Positions 1 to 6,713 of a DNA stretch of 20,844 bases are shown one piece after another. Positions within the stretch are counted from its first letter, which is position 1, and each line of letters opens with the position of its first letter. The notes beneath the pieces were generated by a model. It saw nothing but the letters and a program-made list of their open reading frames with translations, was not told where the DNA came from and made no database searches. A program made the translations under genes and the position numbers. Origin of the DNA: a virus; the IMG/VR virus record IMGVR_UViG_3300020392_000099, positions 1-20,844 of that record. One strand, given 5' to 3'.

Positions 1-1887
1 ACAATATATGCCTCTTATCCTACAAGCACTGCCGTAATTGTTGGATCAGGTGCATCTGTATCTCAACTGAATACCATTCCTGTTATAGGAGGATCTAATT
101 ATGTAACTGCTTCTGATGTTGAAACATTCGCAATAACTGGTAAAGGCACTGGGTTAAAAGTGTCGATAACAGGTGTCACTAATGGTGTCATAACTAATGT
201 TAGTGCAACTCCAACTACAGGTGCAATAGGAAGTGGATATCAAGTAGGTGATATTGTGGGTATAGTTACGACATCAGTTGGTACTAAAGGTGGCACAGGT
301 CGAGGTGCTCAACTTAGCATCGCATCTGTAAGTGATATCAACACTCTATTCTTAACAAATATACAAGCAGAAAGTGGATCATATGGTCCAAATGCTGGTA
401 TCGGTATTACTCTTGTTAATGATAATGGATCAATAACAGCTGTACCTGGTCAAATTACATCAAGAAGTTTTGATTCTGGAGCAAATGCAGGAAACGTTAT
501 GAAGGTTAATCATTTTAATCATGGTATGCATTCTAACTCAAATAAGGTTTCTTTAAAAAATATTGAATCAGATGTTCTTTCTACTACGTTAAGTGATACA
601 CTAGGGAGAACGATTACAGGACAAATTAGTGTGGCATCAACCATTCAATTTGCTAACTTTGAGGGAATACCAGTAAATAATACAAATATTGGATATGTTA
701 AAATTGGAAATGAGGTTATTGGGTATTCTGCAGTAACTTCAGGAAATGGTGATGCTGGAACTTTAACCATTGCAGCAGGTGGAAGAGAAATAGAGGGATT
801 AGCTACAAATCATGAAGTAGGATCTGTTGTTAGAAAACATGAATTATGTGGTGTATCAATAAGAAGACTTGAGGTTAAAAGAAATGTTTTAGGATCACCC
901 AAAGCTACTCTTGATGATTATCATATATCTTTTGAGAGAGATGGAAGTGATGGTCAAGGTGGAGTTGTAGGAAAAGACAGGAGTTCGGATGCAACAGGAT
1001 TACCTCAATTATCATTTAGTAAACAATCACCAGTTGGGGGATCTAATGTCAGAGGCACTCAAAACATCTTATACAGTGCTTTAGTTCCAAGATATGATGT
1101 ATTGACTCCAGTGGGAATAGAAGGCACTGTAACGTCGATAGAGGCATCAATTAGGACAGTATCAGGTACAAGTGTAGATGGAAATGAGGTATCATTTCAG
1201 GATCAAGGATTTCAAAATGTCCAACTTAACAGATATAATTCTTTAGATAAAGTTAATTTAGTTGCCTCTAAAATTAATGAAGATCAATATCTAACAAATA
1301 TACCATCTAATAAATCATTTACTACAATAATGAATTTTATTTCCAATGATGAGAATTTATCTCCTATTATAAGGTTGAGTAGTGGATCAGAAACTGAATT
1401 TATTAGTCATAGATTAAATAGACCAATTGATTTGGATAATTATGATATTGATAATAGAGTTGACTCAATATTAAACGATCCACATGCAGCATCCTACGTA
1501 TCAAATACTGTAAGATTAAAAAAACCTGCTAGTTCATTAAAAGTTTTATTGACTGCTTTTAGACCAGAATCATCAGACTTTAGAGTTTTATATAGTTTAA
1601 TTAAATCTGATTCTAGTGGTATAAATCAGGCATTTGAGTTATTTCCTGGTTTTAAAAATTTCACAAGAGATGATGCTGATGGATTTTTAGTTAATGATGA
1701 ATCAAAAAATGATGGTAGACCAGACTTATTTGTTACACCAAGTCAAAACAATGAATTTAAGGAATATCAATTTACAGCAGATGGATTGTCTGAATTTATA
1801 GGTTACACAATAAAAATTGTGATGTCAGGAACAGATCAGTCTCGTCCACCAAGGATAAAAGATTTAAGAACTATTGCAATCAAATGA
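1..1887 (+). CDS. Large virion structural protein, probably baseplate or tail associated (5' end outside window)
   Basis: The frame is open from base 1 without a stop, so the true start lies upstream; the GTG at 160 is only an internal codon. About 628 residues are visible. The first ~110 residues contain two imperfect copies of a Gly/Tyr-rich beta unit (G-x-x-Y...V/I-x-I...GxG), a repeat style common in structural proteins of marine T4-like phages. A middle segment (about 685-837) carries an I-G-x-E-V-I ... H-x-x-G-S-V-V module that also occurs in the gp18 insertion of this window. The last ~120 residues (from SSLKVLLTAFRP to DLRTIAIK) resemble the conserved C-terminus of large cyanophage virion proteins as I remember them. 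The position just before the neck genes fits a baseplate or tail protein, but no T4 gene number can be assigned. The stop overlaps the next start (ATGA). Confidence 0.8.
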   Translation, partial: TIYASYPTSTAVIVGSGASVSQLNTIPVIGGSNYVTASDVETFAITGKGTGLKVSITGVTNGVITNVSATPTTGAIGSGYQVGDIVGIVTTSVGTKGGTGRGAQLSIASVSDINTLFLTNIQAESGSYGPNAGIGITLVNDNGSITAVPGQITSRSFDSGANAGNVMKVNHFNHGMHSNSNKVSLKNIESDVLSTTLSDTLGRTITGQISVASTIQFANFEGIPVNNTNIGYVKIGNEVIGYSAVTSGNGDAGTLTIAAGGREIEGLATNHEVGSVVRKHELCGVSIRRLEVKRNVLGSPKATLDDYHISFERDGSDGQGGVVGKDRSSDATGLPQLSFSKQSPVGGSNVRGTQNILYSALVPRYDVLTPVGIEGTVTSIEASIRTVSGTSVDGNEVSFQDQGFQNVQLNRYNSLDKVNLVASKINEDQYLTNIPSNKSFTTIMNFISNDENLSPIIRLSSGSETEFISHRLNRPIDLDNYDIDNRVDSILNDPHAASYVSNTVRLKKPASSLKVLLTAFRPESSDFRVLYSLIKSDSSGINQAFELFPGFKNFTRDDADGFLVNDESKNDGRPDLFVTPSQNNEFKEYQFTADGLSEFIGYTIKIVMSGTDQSRPPRIKDLRTIAIK

Positions 1888-2090
1888 TAAAAGTAGAAGG
1901 TCACCCACATTTATACAGAGATCCTAAAACAGGTGCAATTGTCAATAATGATGATGTTGGATATAATCAATATCTAAAATCTTTAGAATCTCGAAAAAAA
2001 CAAAAAGATGAAATTAAAAGACTGAGAGAGGAATTGGATGAAATCAAGTCATTACTTGCAACTTTTGTGGAGGGCAACAATAAGACATAA
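1884..2090 (+). CDS. Small coiled-coil protein of unknown function
   Basis: It encodes 68 residues and starts in an ATGA overlap with the upstream virion gene, implying translational coupling. The N-terminal half (MIKVEGHPHLYRDPKTGAIV) resembles a short conserved protein found at this place in marine T4-like phages, from memory. Residues ~35-60 are a highly charged Lys/Glu/Leu helix with heptad-like Leu/Ile spacing, likely a coiled coil. There is no Cys, signal peptide or membrane segment. Its position inside the structural operon suggests a minor virion or assembly role, but nothing in the sequence proves it. Confidence 0.75.
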   Translation: MIKVEGHPHLYRDPKTGAIVNNDDVGYNQYLKSLESRKKQKDEIKRLREELDEIKSLLATFVEGNNKT

Positions 2091-2093
2091 ATA
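2086..2093 (+). promoter_or_regulatory. T4-type late promoter -10 box (CATAAATA)
   Basis: CATAAATA differs in one base from the T4 late consensus TATAAATA. It spans the end of the 68-residue gene and the short intergenic gap, with the next ATG 26 bases downstream at 2120. No -35 element is expected for this promoter class, which uses a gp55-like sigma factor and the sliding clamp. Confidence 0.55.
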
Positions 2094-2119
2094 TAATTAG
2101 AAAATATTATTTTAAGTAG

Positions 2120-2461
2120 ATGGCAGCTGTATATGTTTCGAATTTAGTAATTAATGCAGGATCAGATTTTAGTCAAACTTTTAGTTTAGTAGAGTCTGAT
2201 GATTCAGGACCATTAGATTTATCTGGATTTACAGTTGCTGCTCAGTTTAGAAAACATGCTGGCAGTTCATCAAAACATGATTTTACAACAAACGTATTAG
2301 ATGCGACTAATGGAGAATTGTTAATTTCTCTATCAGCATCAGCATCTAATGTACCAAAACCAGGTCGATATGTATATGATATTGTGATAACAAATGCAGC
2401 AAGTGAAAAAACAAGAGTCGTAGAGGGTTCAGTCCTCTTAAGAGAAGGAGTCACTCGATAA
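2120..2461 (+). CDS. Small beta-rich virion protein (Ig/BppU-N-like)
   Basis: It encodes 113 residues. The alternating pattern fits a small all-beta domain of the kind seen in phage baseplate upper proteins and Ig-like virion domains: N-terminal strand VYVSNLVINAGSDFSQTF, then 'LDLSGFTVAAQFRKHAG', 'GELLISLSASASNVPKPGRYVYDIVI' and a final strand ending VVEGSVLLREGVTR. The comparison is by pattern only. The gene is preceded by a late promoter box and has only a weak ribosome site (AAG near 2114). Its stop TAA shares its last base with the next ATG, so it is probably translationally coupled to the fibre-like gene that follows. It may be a structural partner of that fibre. Confidence 0.75.
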   Translation: MAAVYVSNLVINAGSDFSQTFSLVESDDSGPLDLSGFTVAAQFRKHAGSSSKHDFTTNVLDATNGELLISLSASASNVPKPGRYVYDIVITNAASEKTRVVEGSVLLREGVTR

Positions 2462-3180
2462 TGCCAATTAAAGTCAGAGTTGGGCAATCAGATGCAATAA
2501 AAATACTTGCCAGTGCAGGTGGTGGTTCGATTAATGCACAAACTGCTAGAAACGTTATTGGTGGTATTGCATCGGTTACTCAACTTAGTGTATCTGGAAT
2601 ATCGACTTTAGGAAATGTTGATGCAGGTATAATAACTGCAACATCATTTGTAGGACCTCTGACTGGCAATGTAACAGGAATTGCCGATACAGCACTAAGT
2701 TTATTTGGAACACCAAATATTGATGTTGGAGCAGTAAATGCTGATTCTATAAATGTCTCAGGATTATCAACATTTGTAGGAGTAGTTACTACAACGAATG
2801 ATTTATTTGTTGGTGGTAATCTTTTTATTAAGGAAGATATTACTCTTGATGAAATAAATGCTAGAAATCTAAATATCACAGGGTTATCCACTTTTCTAGA
2901 GGATGCTGAATTCAAGGCAAATGTTTCTATAGGTGGAACATTAACTTATGAAGATGTAACAAATGTTGATTCTGTTGGTCTTATTACTGCTAGGACGGGT
3001 ATAAGAATCAACACTGGTGGTCTAATTATAACTACTGGAATTTCTACATTTAATGATAATACACCATCCACTTCTCCCACAACAGGAGCGTTACAAGTAT
3101 TAGGTGGAGTGGGTATCGGATTAAGTTTAAACGTTGGGGGATTACTCACTGCTGGAGCTATAGATGGAGGTGAATTTTAA
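2461..3180 (+). CDS. Short fibre-like virion protein with G[IL]ST[FL] repeats
   Basis: It encodes 239 residues. Four copies of a 'G-[IL]-S-T-[FL]' turn occur at residues 46-50, 101-105, 141-145 and 193-197. Each is preceded by short hydrophobic strands (LSVSG, INVSG, LNITG, IITTG) and followed by Gly/Val/Ile-rich beta sequence. The C-terminal segment 'LQVLGGVGIGLSLNVGG' is a motif I associate with tail-fibre-like proteins of cyanophages. Composition is Gly/Thr/Ser/Val-rich with no Cys, fitting a trimeric beta-solenoid or fibre shaft. It is much shorter than typical fibre genes and shows no C-terminal chaperone or receptor-tip domain. It starts by TAATG overlap and ends by TAATG overlap into gp13, so it may be a neck whisker or collar fibre rather than a host-binding fibre. 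Confidence 0.75.
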   Translation: MPIKVRVGQSDAIKILASAGGGSINAQTARNVIGGIASVTQLSVSGISTLGNVDAGIITATSFVGPLTGNVTGIADTALSLFGTPNIDVGAVNADSINVSGLSTFVGVVTTTNDLFVGGNLFIKEDITLDEINARNLNITGLSTFLEDAEFKANVSIGGTLTYEDVTNVDSVGLITARTGIRINTGGLIITTGISTFNDNTPSTSPTTGALQVLGGVGIGLSLNVGGLLTAGAIDGGEF

Positions 3181-4025
3181 TGGCTAAACCAAGTACTAGA
3201 CAAGAATTAATTGATTACTGTTTTCGCAAGTTAGGTGCACCAGTATTAGAAATTAACGTGGACGATGATCAGGCAGATGATTTAGTCGATGATGCTTTGC
3301 AATTATTTGGGGAAAGACATTTTGATGGTATTGAGAGGATGTATCTCAAATATGAATTAACTCAAGAAGATATAGATCGTGGAAAGGCAGCAGGAACAAC
3401 AGGCGTAGGAATTGTCACTACAACTGGTAACTCAACTGAAGTGAGTGGATTAGGTACAGTTACGTCTAAATTCTATGAAACATCGAACTTTATACAAGTT
3501 CCTGATGCAGTCGTAGGAATCGATAAGATATTTAAATTTGATACAAGTTCGATATCTGGAGGAATGTTCAGTATCAAGTATCAATTATTTTTAAATGATT
3601 TATATTACTTTAATTCAGTCAATCTTTTACAATACTCAATGACCAAAAGGTATTTGGAAGATATAGATTTTTTATTGACAACAGATAAACAAATAAGATT
3701 TAATAAAAGACAAAATAGATTATATTTAGATATAGATTGGAAAGCACAAGAAGTAGGTACATTCCTTGTGATTCAATGTGATAGAATTTTAAATCCAGAT
3801 GATTTTACTGGTGTTTATAATGATAGTTTTCTTAAATTGTATCTTACATCATTGATAAAAAGACAATGGGGACAAAATTTAATTAAGTTTCAAGGTGTTA
3901 AATTGCCTGGTGGATTGGAAATGAATGGAAGACAAATATACGACGATGCAGAAAGAGAATTAGAAAGTATAAGATCAAGATTAATTTCAGAGTATGAATT
4001 ACCACCTCTTGATTTCATAGGTTAA
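3180..4025 (+). CDS. gp13: gp13 neck (head completion) protein
   Basis: It encodes 281 residues (T4 gp13 is 309). It begins MAKPSTRQELIDYCFRKLGA, followed by an acidic 'DDDQADDLVDDALQLFGERHFDG' helix typical of T4-like gp13. A Gly/Thr/Val-rich stretch at residues ~74-105 looks like a small beta insertion. The rest is the conserved core with 'FNKRQNRLYLDIDW' and a C-terminal charged helix 'ERELESIRSRLISEYELPPLDFIG'. gp13 binds the portal after packaging and, with gp14, forms the neck to which the tail attaches. It overlaps the preceding stop by one base (TAATG) and is followed five bases later by gp14, matching T4 order. Confidence 0.88.
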   Translation: MAKPSTRQELIDYCFRKLGAPVLEINVDDDQADDLVDDALQLFGERHFDGIERMYLKYELTQEDIDRGKAAGTTGVGIVTTTGNSTEVSGLGTVTSKFYETSNFIQVPDAVVGIDKIFKFDTSSISGGMFSIKYQLFLNDLYYFNSVNLLQYSMTKRYLEDIDFLLTTDKQIRFNKRQNRLYLDIDWKAQEVGTFLVIQCDRILNPDDFTGVYNDSFLKLYLTSLIKRQWGQNLIKFQGVKLPGGLEMNGRQIYDDAERELESIRSRLISEYELPPLDFIG

Positions 4026-4030
4026 TTGTA

Positions 4031-5461
4031 ATGGCATTAAATCCCTTTTTTCTACAAGGATCACAAAGTGAGCAAAGACTTGTTCAGGACTTAATTAATG
4101 AACAATTAAAAATATATGGTGTTGAGGTAAAATATTTGCCTCGAAGAATTGTTAATAAAGATAATATTTTTACAGAAGTACAGTCATCTAGATTTGGTGA
4201 TAATTTTTCTATCGAGGCATATGTAAACACGTTTGACGGTTATGGTGGAGCTGGTGATATAATGACAAAATTTGGTGTGAGTTTAAAGGATGAATTAATA
4301 GTTACGATATCAAAAGAAAGATTTGAGGATTTTATATCACCATTTTTAGTAGGATTACCAGAGGGAGAAATTGAGGTAACAAGTAGACCAAGTGAAGGAG
4401 ACTTGATATATTTCCCATTAGGACAAAGAATTTTTGAGATAAAATTTGTAGAGCATGAAAAACCTTTTTATCAATTAGGTAAAAATTATGTTTATGAACT
4501 TAGATGTGAACTATTCGAACTTGAGGATGAAATAGGTGGTTGGAATCAACTCAGTACAACAACTGAAGAGATTGATGATGCTCTTGTGGATCAAGGTTAC
4601 ATAACCTCACTTAAACTGATATCTAGTGGATTAACTGCAACACTAGGTGTAACTACTTCGACTGGATATATTCGTAAAATATTTCTTAATGAGGATGGAT
4701 ATGATTATGATAAAGTTCCAACTGTAGCAATTGGAACTGCACCTGCAGGTGGTGTTGATGCAACTGCTGTTGCAATTACAACATCAATAAATGGTGTCAA
4801 TTCTGTAAAGGAAATATTACTCACAAATGCTGGTGCTGGATATACAGAAGCTCCAACAGTCACGATTGTGAGTGCCACAGAAGTTATCAAGGGAGTTGGT
4901 TTAACTACCTACGGTGTCGGTGCAGCTGCCACCGCATTAGTGGTTACAAATTCTGCTGGTATAAGAGATGTATCTATAACAAATTCTGGTGATGGATATC
5001 CGACAGCACCCACTTTATTCTTTGATGCTCCTTCTTCTGGTATAAACACTGCAACAGGTAGAGTTTTAGTAAGTGCTGCTAATACAGTCACACAAGTTCT
5101 TATTTCTGATGCAGGTCTTGGATATGATAGCACTACTGGAGTTGCAACAGTCTCTCCTCCACCAGTTATTACAGGAATTGGTACATTTAAATTTAATGAA
5201 GTGGTCACAGGTTCTCTATCTAATGCAACTGGAAGAGTTAAGTCTTGGAATGTCACTACTAATGTGTTAAAATTAGGCACAACTAATGGCACATTTGTTT
5301 CTGGTGATGTGGTAACTGGAGCAGATTCGAACGCCTCATATACTATTGACTTTATTGAGTCGGCAGAATTTGCTGATAAATATGATAAAAGTGATGAAAT
5401 TGAAACAGAAGCAGATGCAATCATCGATTTCTCAGAAAATAATCCATTTGGTACATTTTAA
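4031..5461 (+). CDS. gp14: gp14 neck protein with large beta-repeat insertion
   Basis: It encodes 476 residues, nearly twice T4 gp14 (256). Residues 1-190 are the conserved neck core, starting NPFFLQGSQSEQRLVQDLIN. Residues ~190-440 are an insertion. It contains four copies of a unit with the pattern (V/I)-x-x-(I/V)-x-(I/L)-x-(D/N)-x-G-x-G-Y-x-x-x-P-x-(V/L)-x-(I/F), starting near 213, 257, 310 and 353. A different module follows (382-439) in which G-x-x-S-N-A-x appears twice. Residues 440-476 return to a gp14-like acidic tail ending NPFGTF. With gp13 it completes the filled head. The insertion probably projects from the neck as a beta-structured decoration. The stop overlaps the gp15 start (TAATG). 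Confidence 0.88.
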   Translation: MALNPFFLQGSQSEQRLVQDLINEQLKIYGVEVKYLPRRIVNKDNIFTEVQSSRFGDNFSIEAYVNTFDGYGGAGDIMTKFGVSLKDELIVTISKERFEDFISPFLVGLPEGEIEVTSRPSEGDLIYFPLGQRIFEIKFVEHEKPFYQLGKNYVYELRCELFELEDEIGGWNQLSTTTEEIDDALVDQGYITSLKLISSGLTATLGVTTSTGYIRKIFLNEDGYDYDKVPTVAIGTAPAGGVDATAVAITTSINGVNSVKEILLTNAGAGYTEAPTVTIVSATEVIKGVGLTTYGVGAAATALVVTNSAGIRDVSITNSGDGYPTAPTLFFDAPSSGINTATGRVLVSAANTVTQVLISDAGLGYDSTTGVATVSPPPVITGIGTFKFNEVVTGSLSNATGRVKSWNVTTNVLKLGTTNGTFVSGDVVTGADSNASYTIDFIESAEFADKYDKSDEIETEADAIIDFSENNPFGTF

Positions 5462-6258
5462 TGTTAGGAACTTATTACTATCACGAAATAATTAGAAAAA
5501 CGATTGTTTCTTTTGGAACTTTATTTAATGCTATTAGTATCCGACATGATGATAAGTCGGGTAATACCTATAGTGAATTAAAAGTTCCTTTGGCATACGG
5601 ACCATCACAAAAGTTTCTTGCTAGATTAGAACAACAAGCAGAATTGAATAAACCTGTTGGTATTACACTTCCACGAATGTCATTTGAGATGAATAGTGTT
5701 TCATATGATCCAACTAGAAAAAGTGGAGTCACACAAACATTTAAGGCATCTGATGGAACTAACATTAAAAAAGTTTTTATGCCAGTGCCTTATAATATAG
5801 GATTTGAATTAAACATATTGGCAAAATTAAACGATGACGCTTTACAAATTATTGAACAGATTTTACCATATTTCCAACCCTCATTTAATCTAACGGTAGA
5901 TTTAGTAAAATCAATTGGAGAAAAAAGAGACATACCAATCGTATTAGATAGTATCAATTTTCAGGATGATTATGAGGGTGATTTTTCCACAAGAAGAGCT
6001 CTTATATACACACTAGGATTTACGGCAAAGACATATCTATTTGGTCCTATCGCAGAATCATCATCAGGACTTATCAAAAAAGTTCAGATTGATTATGCTA
6101 CAGACACTGACACTAAAAATGCAAAACGTGAAGTTAGATATACAGTTACTCCAAAACCTGCTGATGCAGGTCCAGATGATGATTTTGGATTTAGTGAAAC
6201 CACTTCATTCTTCTCTGATTCCAAATCTTATAGTCCAACAAGACAAACTGATATCTAA
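5461..6258 (+). CDS. gp15: gp15 tail completion / proximal sheath stabiliser
   Basis: It encodes 265 residues (T4 gp15 is 272). The N-terminus 'LGTYYYHEIIRKTIVSFGTLFNAI' parallels T4 gp15, and the hallmark 'QIIEQILPYFQPSFNLTVDL' at ~124-143 is close to T4 'QIVEQILPYFQP'. 'LPRMSFEMNSVSYDPTRK' also fits the family. In T4 gp15 forms a hexameric ring on top of the sheath and tube and docks the tail to the neck. The gene sits between gp14 and gp16 as in T4, with TAATG overlaps on both sides. No insertion relative to T4 is evident. Confidence 0.92.
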   Translation: MLGTYYYHEIIRKTIVSFGTLFNAISIRHDDKSGNTYSELKVPLAYGPSQKFLARLEQQAELNKPVGITLPRMSFEMNSVSYDPTRKSGVTQTFKASDGTNIKKVFMPVPYNIGFELNILAKLNDDALQIIEQILPYFQPSFNLTVDLVKSIGEKRDIPIVLDSINFQDDYEGDFSTRRALIYTLGFTAKTYLFGPIAESSSGLIKKVQIDYATDTDTKNAKREVRYTVTPKPADAGPDDDFGFSETTSFFSDSKSYSPTRQTDI

Positions 6259-6713
6259 TGACTAACTATGATCCTATTGACGAGGCTTTGAATATAAAGT
6301 CCGAAATCATTCCAACACCAGAGGATGTTGTTTCTAAAAAGAAAAAAGAAATTAAAAAGGTTGAGGGAGAAGATATCGGAAAGGATTATGATTACACAAG
6401 AGGTAATTTATACTCCCTGATTGAGAAAGGGCAAGAGGCAATTAACGGTATTATGGAAGTTGCTGGTGAAACTGCAAGTCCAAGAGCATATGAAGTTGCT
6501 GGACAGTTAATTAAATCAGTTGCTGATACCACTGATAAACTTATGGATTTACAAAAAAAGGTAAAAGAAGTTGATGAAGATACAAATAAAACAACCAACA
6601 ATGTCACGAATAATGCATTATTTGTTGGTTCCACTTCAGAATTATCAAAGATACTGAAAAAAGGTTTTCTAAATAATAAAGAGGCACCGAATCCAAAGAA
6701 TGAAAAAGTGTAA
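6258..6713 (+). CDS. gp16: gp16 terminase small subunit
   Basis: It encodes 151 residues (T4 gp16 is 164). It has a charged N-terminus with a Lys-rich run 'KKKKEIKKVEGED', a motif 'YDYTRGNLYSLIEKGQEAINGIMEVA' and a central region 'SPRAYEVAGQLIKSVADTTDKLMDLQKKVKEV' predicted as alpha-helical coiled coil. This fits the T4-type small terminase, which forms a ring, recognises DNA and stimulates gp17. The assignment rests on size, helical character and position after gp15. The gene overlaps gp15 (TAATG), and its last 14 bases overlap the next gene. Unlike T4, gp17 is not adjacent. Confidence 0.82.
   Translation: MTNYDPIDEALNIKSEIIPTPEDVVSKKKKEIKKVEGEDIGKDYDYTRGNLYSLIEKGQEAINGIMEVAGETASPRAYEVAGQLIKSVADTTDKLMDLQKKVKEVDEDTNKTTNNVTNNALFVGSTSELSKILKKGFLNNKEAPNPKNEKV

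Noticed and set aside
160-162. GTG as start of the first gene
   Set aside because: The frame is open back to base 1 and the protein pattern continues upstream, so this is an internal Val codon.
5073-5270. 65-codon plus-strand frame inside gp14
   Set aside because: Leu/Gln-rich shift-frame shadow of the gp14 repeat region.
4598-5350. Recent DNA tandem repeat or CRISPR-like array in gp14
   Set aside because: Repetition is at protein level only; DNA copies are diverged and there are no regular spacers.
4909-5424. 171-codon open frame on the minus strand inside gp14
   Set aside because: Product mirrors the low-complexity Thr/Val/Gly codons of the gp14 insertion; no other sign of a gene.
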